From NCBI GenBank assembly GCA_002780175.1, contig PEVT01000008.1, positions 1 through 37,081 of the forward strand: a stretch of 37,081 nt of DNA, given 5' to 3'. A model generated the notes under the pieces. The model was not told the DNA's origin and made no database searches. It saw nothing but the letters and a program-made list of their open reading frames with translations. The position numbers were made by a program, and so were the translations under genes. The stretch is from Candidatus Moranbacteria bacterium CG06_land_8_20_14_3_00_40_12 (GTDB taxonomy: Bacteria > Patescibacteriota > Minisyncoccia > Moranbacterales > UBA2206). Shown here in pieces: positions 1 to 9,172 of the stretch. Position 1 is the first letter of the stretch. Every line of letters begins with the position of its first letter.

Positions 1-200
1 TAATCTGTAGACAAATCCCAAAACTAGGAGCCTTGGGGAAGAAACAGTGTCGAGGAATAGTCCAGCCGAAACCGAACTACCCGTATCTTGGCAAAAAAGT
101 TCCCAAAATTGATGACAAAAGATAGAAGCCACCAATTGTCTACAGTTTACTGCTAATCATCTGAAAAGGCTCTTGGTATAAGGCTTTTCAAAGATGACTC
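1..200. ncRNA. possible structured RNA of unknown class, possibly truncated by the window edge
   Basis: Nested helices CTGTAGACAA (5-14)/TTGTCTACAG (136-145) and TTGGGGAA (33-40)/TTCCCAA (100-106), then hairpin TCATCT-GAAAAG...CTTTTC-AGATGA (157-197). No convincing ORF. Confidence 0.3.
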
Positions 201-268
201 GCCATACTAGCATAACTTCCAAAATTTGTCAAATTGTGCTATTATGAGCATACCCTGAAGAAACTATT

Positions 269-411
269 GAAGAATATGAATTTTTGAGAAATTCCTGTTT
301 GAAAACTCGAATTTTCTCCAAAAATTTTCCAAGGCTGCCGTCGAGTGTGGGGAAATTTTTGGCCAGAAAATTCCGGGTTCGAGTTTAATTTCGAGAAAAT
401 TTATATTCTTC
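269..411. repeat. long imperfect inverted repeat upstream of ruvB
   Basis: Left arm GAAGAATATGAATTTTTGAGAAATT (269-293) pairs with AATTTCGAGAAAATTTATATTCTTC (387-411); inner arms AAACTCGAATTTTCTCCAAAAATTTTCC (303-330) and GGAAATTTTTGGCCAGAAAATTCCGGGTTCGAGTTT (350-385). Confidence 0.8.
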
Positions 412-441
412 AGCTATTTATATAAAATAACCTCTTTTTTT

Positions 442-1497
442 ATGACCGTTATTGAATCCGAAGAAAAAAACTTATCCCCTTTAAAAACCGCTCTTTCCAA
501 AAGCGCCACGGCTGTAGATAAAAACTTAGATTTGACGCTGCGTCCGCAAAATTTTAAGGAATATATCGGCCAGGAAAAAATCAAAAAGAGTTTAGGCATT
601 CTTTTGGGCGCGGCTAAAAAAAGACAAGAACCGATTGAACACATTTTGCTTTATGGTCCGGCCGGATTGGGGAAAACCACGCTGGCTAACATTATCGCCA
701 AAGAAATGGGGGCTAACATCAAAACCACTTCCGGACCGGCCATTGAAAGAGTGGGAGATTTCGGTTCGATTCTGACTAATTTGCAAGACGGCGACATTTT
801 GTTTATTGACGAAATCCATCGGCTCAACAAATTGATTGAAGAAATTCTTTATCCGGCGATGGAAGATTTCAAACTGGATATTATTATCGGCAAAGGGCCG
901 TCCGCCCGGACCATCCAGCTGGACTTGCCCAAATTCACTTTGATCGGAGCCACCACTAAATTAGGCTCGCTTTCCAATCCTCTGCGCAATCGCTTCGGCG
1001 CCACTTACCGCCTGGATTTTTATCAAGACGCTGAAATCGAAAAAATACTTAACCGTTCCAGCCGGATTCTGGGCGTTGATATTGATCCTTCCGGCTTAAA
1101 AAAAATTTCCAGTTGCGCGCGCTGCACGCCCCGGGTGGCCAATCGCTTGCTCAAAAGAGTCCGGGATTTTTGCCAAATAAAAAACAAAAGGTCCGTTGAC
1201 AGCGCGGCGGCTTCGGAAGCGCTGGAAATGATCGATATAGATCACATCGGCCTGGAACAAGCCGACCGGGAAATTCTAAAAACCATCATTGAAAAATTCC
1301 AAGGCGGGCCGGTGGGCATCAACTCCATTGCCGCGGCTTCTTCGGAAGAAATTAAAACCATTGAAGATGTTTACGAGCCCTATCTGCTCCAGATCGGCTT
1401 TCTCAACCGGACTGCCAAAGGACGCGTCGCCACCCAAAAGGCTTACGAGCATCTGGGCTTATCCTTCCCGCATAAACAAGAACCTCTAACTTTATGA
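442..1497 (+). CDS. ruvB: Holliday junction branch migration ATPase RuvB
   Basis: Walker [19 protein letters not shown], RuvB-type C-terminal winged helix [16 protein letters not shown]...[20 protein letters not shown]. Confidence 0.97.
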   Translation: MTVIESEEKNLSPLKTALSKSATAVDKNLDLTLRPQNFKEYIGQEKIKKSLGILLGAAKKRQEPIEHILLYGPAGLGKTTLANIIAKEMGANIKTTSGPAIERVGDFGSILTNLQDGDILFIDEIHRLNKLIEEILYPAMEDFKLDIIIGKGPSARTIQLDLPKFTLIGATTKLGSLSNPLRNRFGATYRLDFYQDAEIEKILNRSSRILGVDIDPSGLKKISSCARCTPRVANRLLKRVRDFCQIKNKRSVDSAAASEALEMIDIDHIGLEQADREILKTIIEKFQGGPVGINSIAAASSEEIKTIEDVYEPYLLQIGFLNRTAKGRVATQKAYEHLGLSFPHKQEPLTL

Positions 1498-1718
1498 TTC
1501 AGTCGGTTATTACAATTTTATACGGCATTATCGTCCTGTCTTATGTTTTAGTTTCGCTTTTTATCATTTATCATATTTTCAACTATTCTTTTAATTCGGG
1601 CTTTAAGTTTTTCTCCCTTCTTATTTTTACGCTGGTTTCCGCCAGTTTGTTAATCACCAACTTAATGTTTTTTTGGGCGATTAATTGGTCAGAAATATTT
1701 TCCAAAATCATTACCTGA
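1494..1718 (+). CDS. small hydrophobic membrane protein
   Basis: 74-aa ORF with two hydrophobic stretches; start overlaps the ruvB stop. Confidence 0.6.
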   Translation: MIQSVITILYGIIVLSYVLVSLFIIYHIFNYSFNSGFKFFSLLIFTLVSASLLITNLMFFWAINWSEIFSKIIT

Positions 1719-1723
1719 ATTTT

Positions 1724-2278
1724 ATGCCTAATTACGAAAAATTTCATTTTTCCGGACAAAAAGCCAACGAACAAATTATACTGATGGTCCGGCGGCACTG
1801 GTTTAACATTTTAGAGCAGTTTTTTATCGTGTTTTTAATGATTTTGCTTCTCTTGGGCAGTTGGATAATCTTGCCCCTCTTTTTTCCCGGTGTCATCGCT
1901 TCTTCATTGAATGTTCTTTTTAATTTTCTGCGGAATCTTTTCGGCATGTTTGTTTGGATAACTTTTTTTCTCATCTGGATCGATTATTATTTTGATGTCT
2001 GGATTATTACCAATAAACGGGTGGTGAATATTGAACAAAAGGGGCTGTTCAACCGCCAAGTGAGCGAGTTGGAATTGGCGCGCATCCAGGACATTACCAC
2101 GGAAGTCACCGGCGTCATTCCGACGATGCTCAATTACGGCGATGTTTTCATTCAGACCGCGGGAGAAAATCCGCGCTTCATTTTCCGCCAGGTTTCCGAT
2201 CCTTACGGCATCAAAGACACTTTAATGAATTTGCAAAAGAAAAGGAATCGGGAAGAAGCCAAAAATTCCAGAATTTGA
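1724..2278 (+). CDS. PH-domain-like (bPH2-type) membrane protein
   Basis: ORF 1685-2278; likely start is MPNYEKFHF at 1724. Two TM segments then DVWIITNKRVVNIEQKGLFNRQVSELELARIQDIT, typical of bPH2 proteins. Confidence 0.75.
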   Translation: MPNYEKFHFSGQKANEQIILMVRRHWFNILEQFFIVFLMILLLLGSWIILPLFFPGVIASSLNVLFNFLRNLFGMFVWITFFLIWIDYYFDVWIITNKRVVNIEQKGLFNRQVSELELARIQDITTEVTGVIPTMLNYGDVFIQTAGENPRFIFRQVSDPYGIKDTLMNLQKKRNREEAKNSRI

Positions 2279-2313
2279 TATTTCCGCTAAATATGAAGAA
2301 ATAAAAAAATTTT

Positions 2314-4476
2314 GTGAAGAGGAGGGCAAAAATTTTATTTTTTTTGTTTTTAATCCTGCTTTTTTTGGGAGGATTTTTTGGTTTTAGAAAAAATGTTTTG
2401 GCTAGTGATGCTTGCAATAATCATATTATAATCAGCGAAATTTATGGCGGAGGGGGAAATAGTGGCGCTACTTATAAAAATGACTTCATTGAATTATATA
2501 ATCCTACAACATCGGATATTGTTATTGATGGTTGGTCGGTGCAATACAACACTTCAGCATCTTCTGGAAACTTTTTAATTACAAAGTTAGATACAAAACT
2601 AGAGAATAATATTATAAAAGCTGGCGAATATTATTTAATTCAAGAGGCAAGTGGTAGTAGCGGCGTTGATTTACCAACAACCGATGCCAAGGGCAATATA
2701 GCTATGTCAGCAACTGCTGGAAAAGTTGCATTAGTTGATAACGCAGAAAAGATATCTACTATGAACGATGAAAATGTTGTGGATTTTGTCGGATATGGAG
2801 GTGCGGCAAATGAATTCGAAGGATTAAAATCAGCTCCTTCTCCAAATAATACACAGAGTATAGCCAGAAAAAGCAGCGTCTGTTTGGACAGTAATAATAA
2901 TGGCACTGATTTTACCGCACAAGATCCAACCCCTGGTGGTGAAAATGAAAAAATAATACCCGTTTGCGTAGATAAAATTATTTTATCTGAAATATATCCT
3001 TTTACCGGTGAATTTGTAGAAGTGGAAAATATTGGAGCTGAAACATGCAATTTGGCTGGGTGGAAAATAAGTGATGAGAAAAATAGCCCGCATGCATTTC
3101 CCGTAAATTCCCCCATTGAACCCGGCGGATATGTTGCACTTATAAAGGATTTTAATTTAAATAGTACTAGTGCAGATTCGGCACAATTATTTAATCCGAC
3201 TAATAGCGAACCAGTTGAAATTCGTTCGTATAAAACCCCCGAAAATAATAAATCCTATAGCAATGAAAAATCTGATGTGTGGAAATGGACATCTAAATCA
3301 ACATCTGGATTGGAAAATGTTTTCGATGAAGAAACGCCACCAACCATACCACCAAAAGACAATGATTACGCTGGAAAAATAAAAATCAATGAGGTTTTTC
3401 CTGCGCCAAAAGACAAAAATGCCGGCAAAGAATTTGTGGAAATAATCAATATTTCCAACGAGAATATTAACCTTTCTGGAATGCGGATTGAAGATGAAAA
3501 AAATCATAAAGTTTATTTTACTGAAAAAATATTAGCGCCAGGAGAAATAACTTATCTCGAAGGAAATTTTGAATTGAATAATACTACTCCGGATACAGCT
3601 TTTTTAATTGATAAAGATGGCATTAAAGAAAACTCTATAGATTCAGTGACCTATGAAAAGTCCCAATATGATTACGCCTATGCTTTTGACGGCACAACTT
3701 GGCGCTGGAACAATCTGTTAACGCCTGGCGAAAAAAATGAATTCGAAAAAAAATTGAAAGTATCTATCGTTAAAATTAAGGCCAATCCCAAGGGAAAAGA
3801 CGCTGATTTGGAAGAAGTTTATCTCCAAAATAAATCCCAGAAAAAAATCAATTTGAAAACTTGGAGTCTTGCCACCGGTTCCAAAACTTTATACAATCAT
3901 CCAATCACGAAAAATTTTATCCTTAAGCCGGGAAAAACGAAAAAAATCACTCGCAAATATTCGCTTTTTACTTTGAACAATAAAAAAGGCGCCATTGAAC
4001 TGCGTTATCCCAACGGCGCGGTGGCTTCCCGTGTCAAATACGATAAGAAAAAGGAGTCCGTCAAAGACGATGAGGTTTATGAGCTCTCCGGAAAAGATTG
4101 GCAATGGAACGCCCCCGTTGAAGAAATTCCGCAAGAAGAAACCGCCCGGATGGAAAATATTTCTCCTTCTGAAGAAAATCCGGAAAATATTAATCCAGAA
4201 ATTGCACCAGAAATATCCGAGGAAGAAATCACTCTTAACCTTGGAAAGTATTCGGCGGAAAATAAATTAGCTTTGGCGGAAATGGGATTTTTACCTGCTT
4301 CAGAAGATTTTCTCCAAAGCCGGGAAGCTCCAGGCGTAGTGCTGGGCGCTTTTTCTGCTCGCGCTGAAGTCCGCAAATCCATAGAAATAAAGTCAACTAC
4401 TGTTTGGCAAAGGGCTATGCAAAAAAGCAATCGGTTTTTTAATTTTTTAATCAATCGACTTGTAAATTTAATTTAA
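2314..4476 (+). CDS. secreted multi-lamin-tail-domain (LTD) protein
   Basis: GTG start, signal-peptide-like N-terminus, repeated IIISEIYGGGG.../IILSEIYPF...EFVEVENIG/IKINEVFPAP...EFVEIINIS modules. Confidence 0.85.
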   Translation: MKRRAKILFFLFLILLFLGGFFGFRKNVLASDACNNHIIISEIYGGGGNSGATYKNDFIELYNPTTSDIVIDGWSVQYNTSASSGNFLITKLDTKLENNIIKAGEYYLIQEASGSSGVDLPTTDAKGNIAMSATAGKVALVDNAEKISTMNDENVVDFVGYGGAANEFEGLKSAPSPNNTQSIARKSSVCLDSNNNGTDFTAQDPTPGGENEKIIPVCVDKIILSEIYPFTGEFVEVENIGAETCNLAGWKISDEKNSPHAFPVNSPIEPGGYVALIKDFNLNSTSADSAQLFNPTNSEPVEIRSYKTPENNKSYSNEKSDVWKWTSKSTSGLENVFDEETPPTIPPKDNDYAGKIKINEVFPAPKDKNAGKEFVEIINISNENINLSGMRIEDEKNHKVYFTEKILAPGEITYLEGNFELNNTTPDTAFLIDKDGIKENSIDSVTYEKSQYDYAYAFDGTTWRWNNLLTPGEKNEFEKKLKVSIVKIKANPKGKDADLEEVYLQNKSQKKINLKTWSLATGSKTLYNHPITKNFILKPGKTKKITRKYSLFTLNNKKGAIELRYPNGAVASRVKYDKKKESVKDDEVYELSGKDWQWNAPVEEIPQEETARMENISPSEENPENINPEIAPEISEEEITLNLGKYSAENKLALAEMGFLPASEDFLQSREAPGVVLGAFSARAEVRKSIEIKSTTVWQRAMQKSNRFFNFLINRLVNLI

Positions 4477-4526
4477 ATATTTTCCTTGAAATAAAGGTCT
4501 TTAAATGATAACATTGAAATGTAAAT

Positions 4527-4580
4527 TAGATTGCCACGCCCCTTTAGGGCTCGCCTACCTACCGGCAGGCAGGCAATGAC
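4527..4580. repeat. partial palindromic repeat element (right half of the TGTCAT family)
   Basis: ATTAGATTGCCACGCCCC...CCTACCTACCGGCAGGCAGGCAATGACA; near-identical to the right halves of 31551-31680 and 32182-32272. Confidence 0.8.
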
Positions 4581-4597
4581 AAAATAGAAATATTCGA

Positions 4598-4613
4598 TCC
4601 GCCAGTTGGCGGA
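4598..4613. repeat. short palindrome TCCGCCAGTTGGCGGA
   Basis: Perfect 6-bp arms around AGTT, immediately upstream of yebC. Confidence 0.6.
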
Positions 4614-4635
4614 CTAAATTCACAATTCTAAAACT

Positions 4636-5358
4636 ATGTCCGGACATTCTCATTGGGCTGGGATCAAGCATCGCAAGGGAATCAATGACGCCAAAAAGGG
4701 CCAGATTTTTACCAAGCACGGAAAATTAATTTCCATCGCGGCGAAAAATGGCGGTAGCGGCGATCCGGATTCTAATTTCCAGTTACGGCTGGCGATTGAA
4801 AGAGCGCGTCAAGATAATATGCCCAAAGAAAATATTGAAAAAGCTATCAAAAGAGGTACCGGCGAAATCAAGGGTCAATCTGAAATTCAGGAAATTATTT
4901 ATGAAGGCTACGGTCCGGGACAAGTCGCCTTGCTCATTAAAACCGCCACGGACAATAAAAATCGCGCTTTAGGAGAGATCCGCACGATTTTAATGAAAGC
5001 CGGCGGTAAATTGGTGCCGGCAGGTTCGGTAAGTTTTCTGTTTAACTTAGTCGGTGGCCTGGAAATAGCCATTGAGGATGAAAAGAAGGCTCCGGAAATG
5101 GAAATGAAAATTATTGAAGCCGGAGCGGATGATATGGAACGGCTGGAAAACAGCTTTTTAGCCATAACCGGGGCTTCTGAACTGCAAAGAGTTAAATATC
5201 TTTTGGAAAAAAATAGCTTAAAAATTGAAGGCGGCGGTTTAATATATCTGCCCCGGCAAAAAATTCAACTTAACGAAAAAGATCAAGCCGCTTACGAAAA
5301 ACTTCTGGAAGAACTGGATAATCAGGAAGATGTGCAAGAAATATATGACAATTTGTAA
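4636..5358 (+). CDS. yebC: YebC/PmpR family protein
   Basis: MSGHSHWAGIKHRKGINDAKKGQIFTKHGKLI N-terminus is diagnostic. Confidence 0.96.
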   Translation: MSGHSHWAGIKHRKGINDAKKGQIFTKHGKLISIAAKNGGSGDPDSNFQLRLAIERARQDNMPKENIEKAIKRGTGEIKGQSEIQEIIYEGYGPGQVALLIKTATDNKNRALGEIRTILMKAGGKLVPAGSVSFLFNLVGGLEIAIEDEKKAPEMEMKIIEAGADDMERLENSFLAITGASELQRVKYLLEKNSLKIEGGGLIYLPRQKIQLNEKDQAAYEKLLEELDNQEDVQEIYDNL

Positions 5359-5490
5359 AATAAAGTTTACAAATTGTAAATGTCAAAATCCAAATTTCCA
5401 ATGACAAATAAAGCTCCAAATCTAAAGTTCAAAATTTTTGACATTTAATCATTGGGATTTTATTGGAAATTTGTCATTTGTTATTTGAAA
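5351..5490. repeat. AT-rich imperfect inverted-repeat element between yebC and ruvC
   Basis: ATTTGTAAA (5351-5359)/TTTACAAAT (5366-5374); AAATTTCCAATGACAAAT on the left versus TTGGAAATTTGTCATTTG on the right. Confidence 0.6.
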
Positions 5491-5521
5491 TTATAAAACT
5501 GAACCTATTTATTAAAAGCCT

Positions 5522-6025
5522 ATGAAAGAAAAAATCAAAACATACCCCGCTAAAACACTCCGAGTTATCGGCATCGATCCCGGCACCGCCACGACCGGCT
5601 GGGCGGTAGTGGAAAAAAGACAGGATCGGCTTTTTCCTCTGGGCTTTGGTTTTATCCAGACCGCCAAAGAGAAGACTGAATCGGAAAGACTCCTGGAAAT
5701 CAGCCTGGATTTAGAAAAAATCATTGATAAATTCCAGCCGCAAGAATCGGCGACCGAAAGAATTTTCTTGTTTAAAAATCAAAAAACCGTCATTCAGATT
5801 GGACAGGCCAGAGGAGCGATCTTATTGACTTTAGAGAAAAAAAACGTTAAGCTTTGGAGTTATACTCCGCTCCAAATCAAGCAAGCGGTAACCGGCTACG
5901 GCAGAGCGGAAAAAAAACAAGTTCAATTTATGGTGAAAAAAATCCTTAATCTAAAGTCCACGCCCAAGCCGGACGATGTGGCCGATGCTTTAGCTATCGC
6001 CATCTGCCATCTCAATAATCGCTAA
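5522..6025 (+). CDS. ruvC: crossover junction endodeoxyribonuclease RuvC
   Basis: IGIDPGTATTGWAVVE, ATERIFLFKN and DDVADALAIAICH catalytic motifs. Confidence 0.95.
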   Translation: MKEKIKTYPAKTLRVIGIDPGTATTGWAVVEKRQDRLFPLGFGFIQTAKEKTESERLLEISLDLEKIIDKFQPQESATERIFLFKNQKTVIQIGQARGAILLTLEKKNVKLWSYTPLQIKQAVTGYGRAEKKQVQFMVKKILNLKSTPKPDDVADALAIAICHLNNR

Positions 6026-6060
6026 TTTTTATTCGGGCCCAAAGCCCGGCAATTAAAAAT

Positions 6061-6717
6061 ATGGAAAACGACATTCATCCTATTATCAGCTTTTTTATCC
6101 GGGAAGGCGTGCCCCTGAAAACGGTTATTCTGATTTTAATGCTGCCGCTTATCGCCACCCTTATCGCTCTTTTGCGGCAAGTCTTTGGCGTCAAGGCTTT
6201 TGGAATTTACACGCCCCTCATTATCACTTTCGCTTTTTTAGCCACTAATGGCATCCGTTATGGCATTTTCATCTTCGTGGCCGTAATATTGTCCGGAATG
6301 ATTATGCGCTTCGTATTGAAACCTTTCCGCCTGCTCTATCTGCCTCGCGTCGCCATCATGATTTCCGTCGTAGCCATGGTGATCTTAATTATGCTTACTT
6401 TGGGGGGTAGTTTAAAAAGAACAGGACTGGCCGCGGTTTCTATTTTCCCAATCCTTATTATGATCACCTTAGTGGAAAAATTCATTGCTGTCCAAATCGA
6501 AAAAGGCAATAAGATCGCTTTCAAATTGGCCTTGGAAACTTTAGTCATTTCGATTGCCGGCTACTATCTGGCCAGCTGGGAATTCTTGATAAAATTTCTG
6601 GCAATCTATCCCTGGACGATTCTTTTCACTTTGCCGATTAATGTGCTGTTAGGCAAGTGGACTGGATTGCGCGTCAGCGAATATTTAAGATTTCGAGAAA
6701 TAATCAAAAAATCTTAA
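6061..6717 (+). CDS. 7TM membrane protein of the type linked to RimK/ATP-grasp loci (7TM transglutaminase family, without the transglutaminase domain)
   Basis: Polytopic; IALLRQVFGVKAFGIYTPLIITFAFLATNGIRYGI motif; directly upstream of an ATP-grasp gene. Confidence 0.75.
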   Translation: MENDIHPIISFFIREGVPLKTVILILMLPLIATLIALLRQVFGVKAFGIYTPLIITFAFLATNGIRYGIFIFVAVILSGMIMRFVLKPFRLLYLPRVAIMISVVAMVILIMLTLGGSLKRTGLAAVSIFPILIMITLVEKFIAVQIEKGNKIAFKLALETLVISIAGYYLASWEFLIKFLAIYPWTILFTLPINVLLGKWTGLRVSEYLRFREIIKKS

Positions 6718-6732
6718 TTTCTTTTTTGTTTT

Positions 6733-8217
6733 ATGTTTGAATTTTTCCAAAAAAGCCGTTCGGTGCTGGGAATGAATGCCCGCAATTTGGAGTTTATTCG
6801 CCCCCACAATCCCAAGCGCGCTAAGGAAATCGCCGACAACAAGTTGCTTTGCAAAAGCGTTTTGAAAAAGAATGGCATTTTTGTATCCGGGTTGATCGCC
6901 AAGATTAAAACGGCCACAGAGTTAGAGGCCTTTGATTGGCAAACCCTGCCCAATAGTTTTGCCCTCAAGCCTAACCGCGGTTTTGGCGGTGAAGGCATTA
7001 TCGTGGTTTACGGCAAGAAAAAACCTGCCCGCCCGTCTGCTTCGATGAGCGAAACACTGCGGGCAGGTAATGGCTTCGCCACAGGCGACGCGGGCGGGAA
7101 CCATAATGATGCCTGGATCAAAGCCGACGGATCTTTGATAACCATTGATGATTTGAAAAATCATATCCGCAATATTATTGACGGCTCTTTTTCGCTTTCT
7201 AATATTCCCGACATTGCTTTTTTTGAAGAACGGCTGCAACTGCTTAGATTTTTTAAGCCTTATACTTACAAAGGCATTCCGGATATCCGGGTGATTGTTT
7301 TTAACAAAGTTCCGGTGATGGCTATGTTGCGGCTGCCCACCAAGGAATCTTCCGGCAAAGCCAATCTCCAGCAAGGCGCCATCGGCGCCGGCATTGATAT
7401 GTCTTCCGGCACTACCACGACCGCCATCCAAGGCAAAAGTGGATTTATCGACACCGTTCCCGGAACCAGACTGCTTTTAAGCGGTCTCAAGATTCCCTAT
7501 TGGAAAGATATTCTGACCTTATCCGTTAAAGCCCAAGAAGTTTCCGGTTTGGGTTTTTTAGGCGTGGATATCGCCATTGATAAAGAAAGAGGTCCGATAA
7601 TTTTGGAAATTAACGCCTACCCCGGTCTCTCTATCCAACTTTGCAATAAAACCGGCCTCAAGGAGCGCCTGGAGCGTGTGAGGGGCCTTCAGATAAAAAC
7701 TGTCGAAAAGGGCGTGCGCGTCGGCATGGAACTTTTTGGAGGAGAAATTGAGGAAGAAATGGAAAATATTTCCGGCAAAAAAATAGTCGGGTCTTCGGAA
7801 AAGATAAAATTTACGCTCCCGGACGGAAAAGAAATCGAAGTTTTGGCCAAAATCGATACCGGAGCCTATTCGACCTCCATAGATATAGAATTAGCCAAAC
7901 AATTGGGTTTTGGACCAACTCTGGAAAGTTTTTCTCAAATTGACCTTTCCGCCTATAAGCTTCTACCGGAAAATGAAAGCTTGATAAAAAAAGATTTTTT
8001 GGAAAAACATAAGGAAAAAATTCCTTTCTTGGAAGATGTGGCGGTTATTTTTTCTTCCAGTGGTTCTTCGCTTAGGCCGGTAGTAAAAATAGAATTTAAA
8101 TTGGACAATGAAATTGTTTCTTCTTCAGCCAACATTACTGATCGGAAAAACTTGAAATATCCAGTCATCGTCGGTAAAAAAGATCTAAGAAAATTTTTAA
8201 TTGATGTGAACAAATGA
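6733..8217 (+). CDS. ATP-grasp (sugar-transfer/alpha-L-glutamate ligase-like) fused to a RimK-associated retropepsin-like (putative ATP-dependent zinc protease family) domain
   Basis: N-terminal ALKPNRGFGGEGIIVV, GFLGVDIAIDKERGPIILEINAYPGL; C-terminal KIDTGAYSTSI and ITDRKNLKYPVIVGKKDLRKFLIDV. Confidence 0.88.
   Translation: MFEFFQKSRSVLGMNARNLEFIRPHNPKRAKEIADNKLLCKSVLKKNGIFVSGLIAKIKTATELEAFDWQTLPNSFALKPNRGFGGEGIIVVYGKKKPARPSASMSETLRAGNGFATGDAGGNHNDAWIKADGSLITIDDLKNHIRNIIDGSFSLSNIPDIAFFEERLQLLRFFKPYTYKGIPDIRVIVFNKVPVMAMLRLPTKESSGKANLQQGAIGAGIDMSSGTTTTAIQGKSGFIDTVPGTRLLLSGLKIPYWKDILTLSVKAQEVSGLGFLGVDIAIDKERGPIILEINAYPGLSIQLCNKTGLKERLERVRGLQIKTVEKGVRVGMELFGGEIEEEMENISGKKIVGSSEKIKFTLPDGKEIEVLAKIDTGAYSTSIDIELAKQLGFGPTLESFSQIDLSAYKLLPENESLIKKDFLEKHKEKIPFLEDVAVIFSSSGSSLRPVVKIEFKLDNEIVSSSANITDRKNLKYPVIVGKKDLRKFLIDVNK
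7024..7098. repeat. GC-rich palindromic insertion inside the ATP-grasp coding sequence
   Basis: CCTGCCCGC (7024-7032)/GCGGGCAGG (7059-7067); CCCGCCCG (7028-7035)/CGGGCGGG (7091-7098); interrupts the ATP-grasp domain in frame. Confidence 0.75.
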
Positions 8218-9170
8218 AAAGAGTTTTAATTTTATTTGGAAAATGCAATTGGACTAAAAGCCGGCCTTTTGATAATCCGGATTATATGTATTCTTATGAA
8301 TATTTTTACGATCTTTGCAGAAAAAATGGAGTGCAAATGTATCGCGCTTCATATCAATGGTATGATTACAAAAAACATATCTTTAAATATGCCTGGATAT
8401 TCCAAAGCAAGGGCGCTAATTGGAAAAGAGTTTATAATATTAAACCGGATTTAATCTACGACAAAACAAAAGCAGGGCTTGAGGTATATCATAAAAAGGA
8501 GTTGGTAGCTAAAAATTATGATTTTATTAATGATTTAAATTTTACTCGAATCATTGATGATAAGTTTATCACTGGCACTCTCTTCAATAAGTGGAGTAAA
8601 AAAAGTTGGTTTATAAAAAATTCACTTGAACTTAAAAAAATTCTTAGATTTTTATCATCAGAAAAAATCGTTATCAAGCCCAATAGCGAAAGCGGGGGAA
8701 ATGACATTCAAATTGTTAATAAGAAAGTAGCCTTAAAAAAGGCAGTCATTGATAGAGAGTATCTGGTCCAAGAATTTATTGATTCTTCCGGAGGTGTTCC
8801 GGGAGTCAGTCATTCTATGCACGATCTACGGCTAGTTTGCGTCAATAAAAAAATTATCTATTGCTATATCCGAGAACCTAAACAGGGAAGCTATTTGGCC
8901 AATCTGGCTCAGGGAGGATCTTTGATTATTGTTCCTATCAAAAAACTACCCGCTTCCTTGCGGCCGATAGTGGCCTATGCTAGTGATATTTTTAAAATTT
9001 TCAATCCCCGGATTTATTCTATCGACTTTATGTTTGATGAAAAAAGAAAACCTTGGATAGTCGAACTAAATTCGATGCCAGGACTTTATTTTACTCCTCA
9101 AGAAAAACCCTATATGGTAAAAATGTATAAAGAACTTATAGAAGTGTTTAAAAAAAGACTTGGTGTATAG
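8214..9170 (+). CDS. RimK/YheC-like ATP-grasp ligase
   Basis: IVIKPNSESGGNDIQIV, YLVQEFID, DLRLVCVNKKII, IYSIDFMFDEKRKPWIVELNSMPGL; start overlaps the preceding stop. Confidence 0.85.
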   Translation: MKRVLILFGKCNWTKSRPFDNPDYMYSYEYFYDLCRKNGVQMYRASYQWYDYKKHIFKYAWIFQSKGANWKRVYNIKPDLIYDKTKAGLEVYHKKELVAKNYDFINDLNFTRIIDDKFITGTLFNKWSKKSWFIKNSLELKKILRFLSSEKIVIKPNSESGGNDIQIVNKKVALKKAVIDREYLVQEFIDSSGGVPGVSHSMHDLRLVCVNKKIIYCYIREPKQGSYLANLAQGGSLIIVPIKKLPASLRPIVAYASDIFKIFNPRIYSIDFMFDEKRKPWIVELNSMPGLYFTPQEKPYMVKMYKELIEVFKKRLGV

Positions 9171-9172
9171 TT

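Noticed and set aside
414-644. 76-aa minus-strand ORF overlapping the ruvB start
   Set aside because: Antisense to ruvB, no motif, no supporting context.
6922-7431. 169-aa minus-strand ORF in the ATP-grasp gene
   Set aside because: Antisense shadow ORF; the plus-strand protein has conserved motifs throughout.
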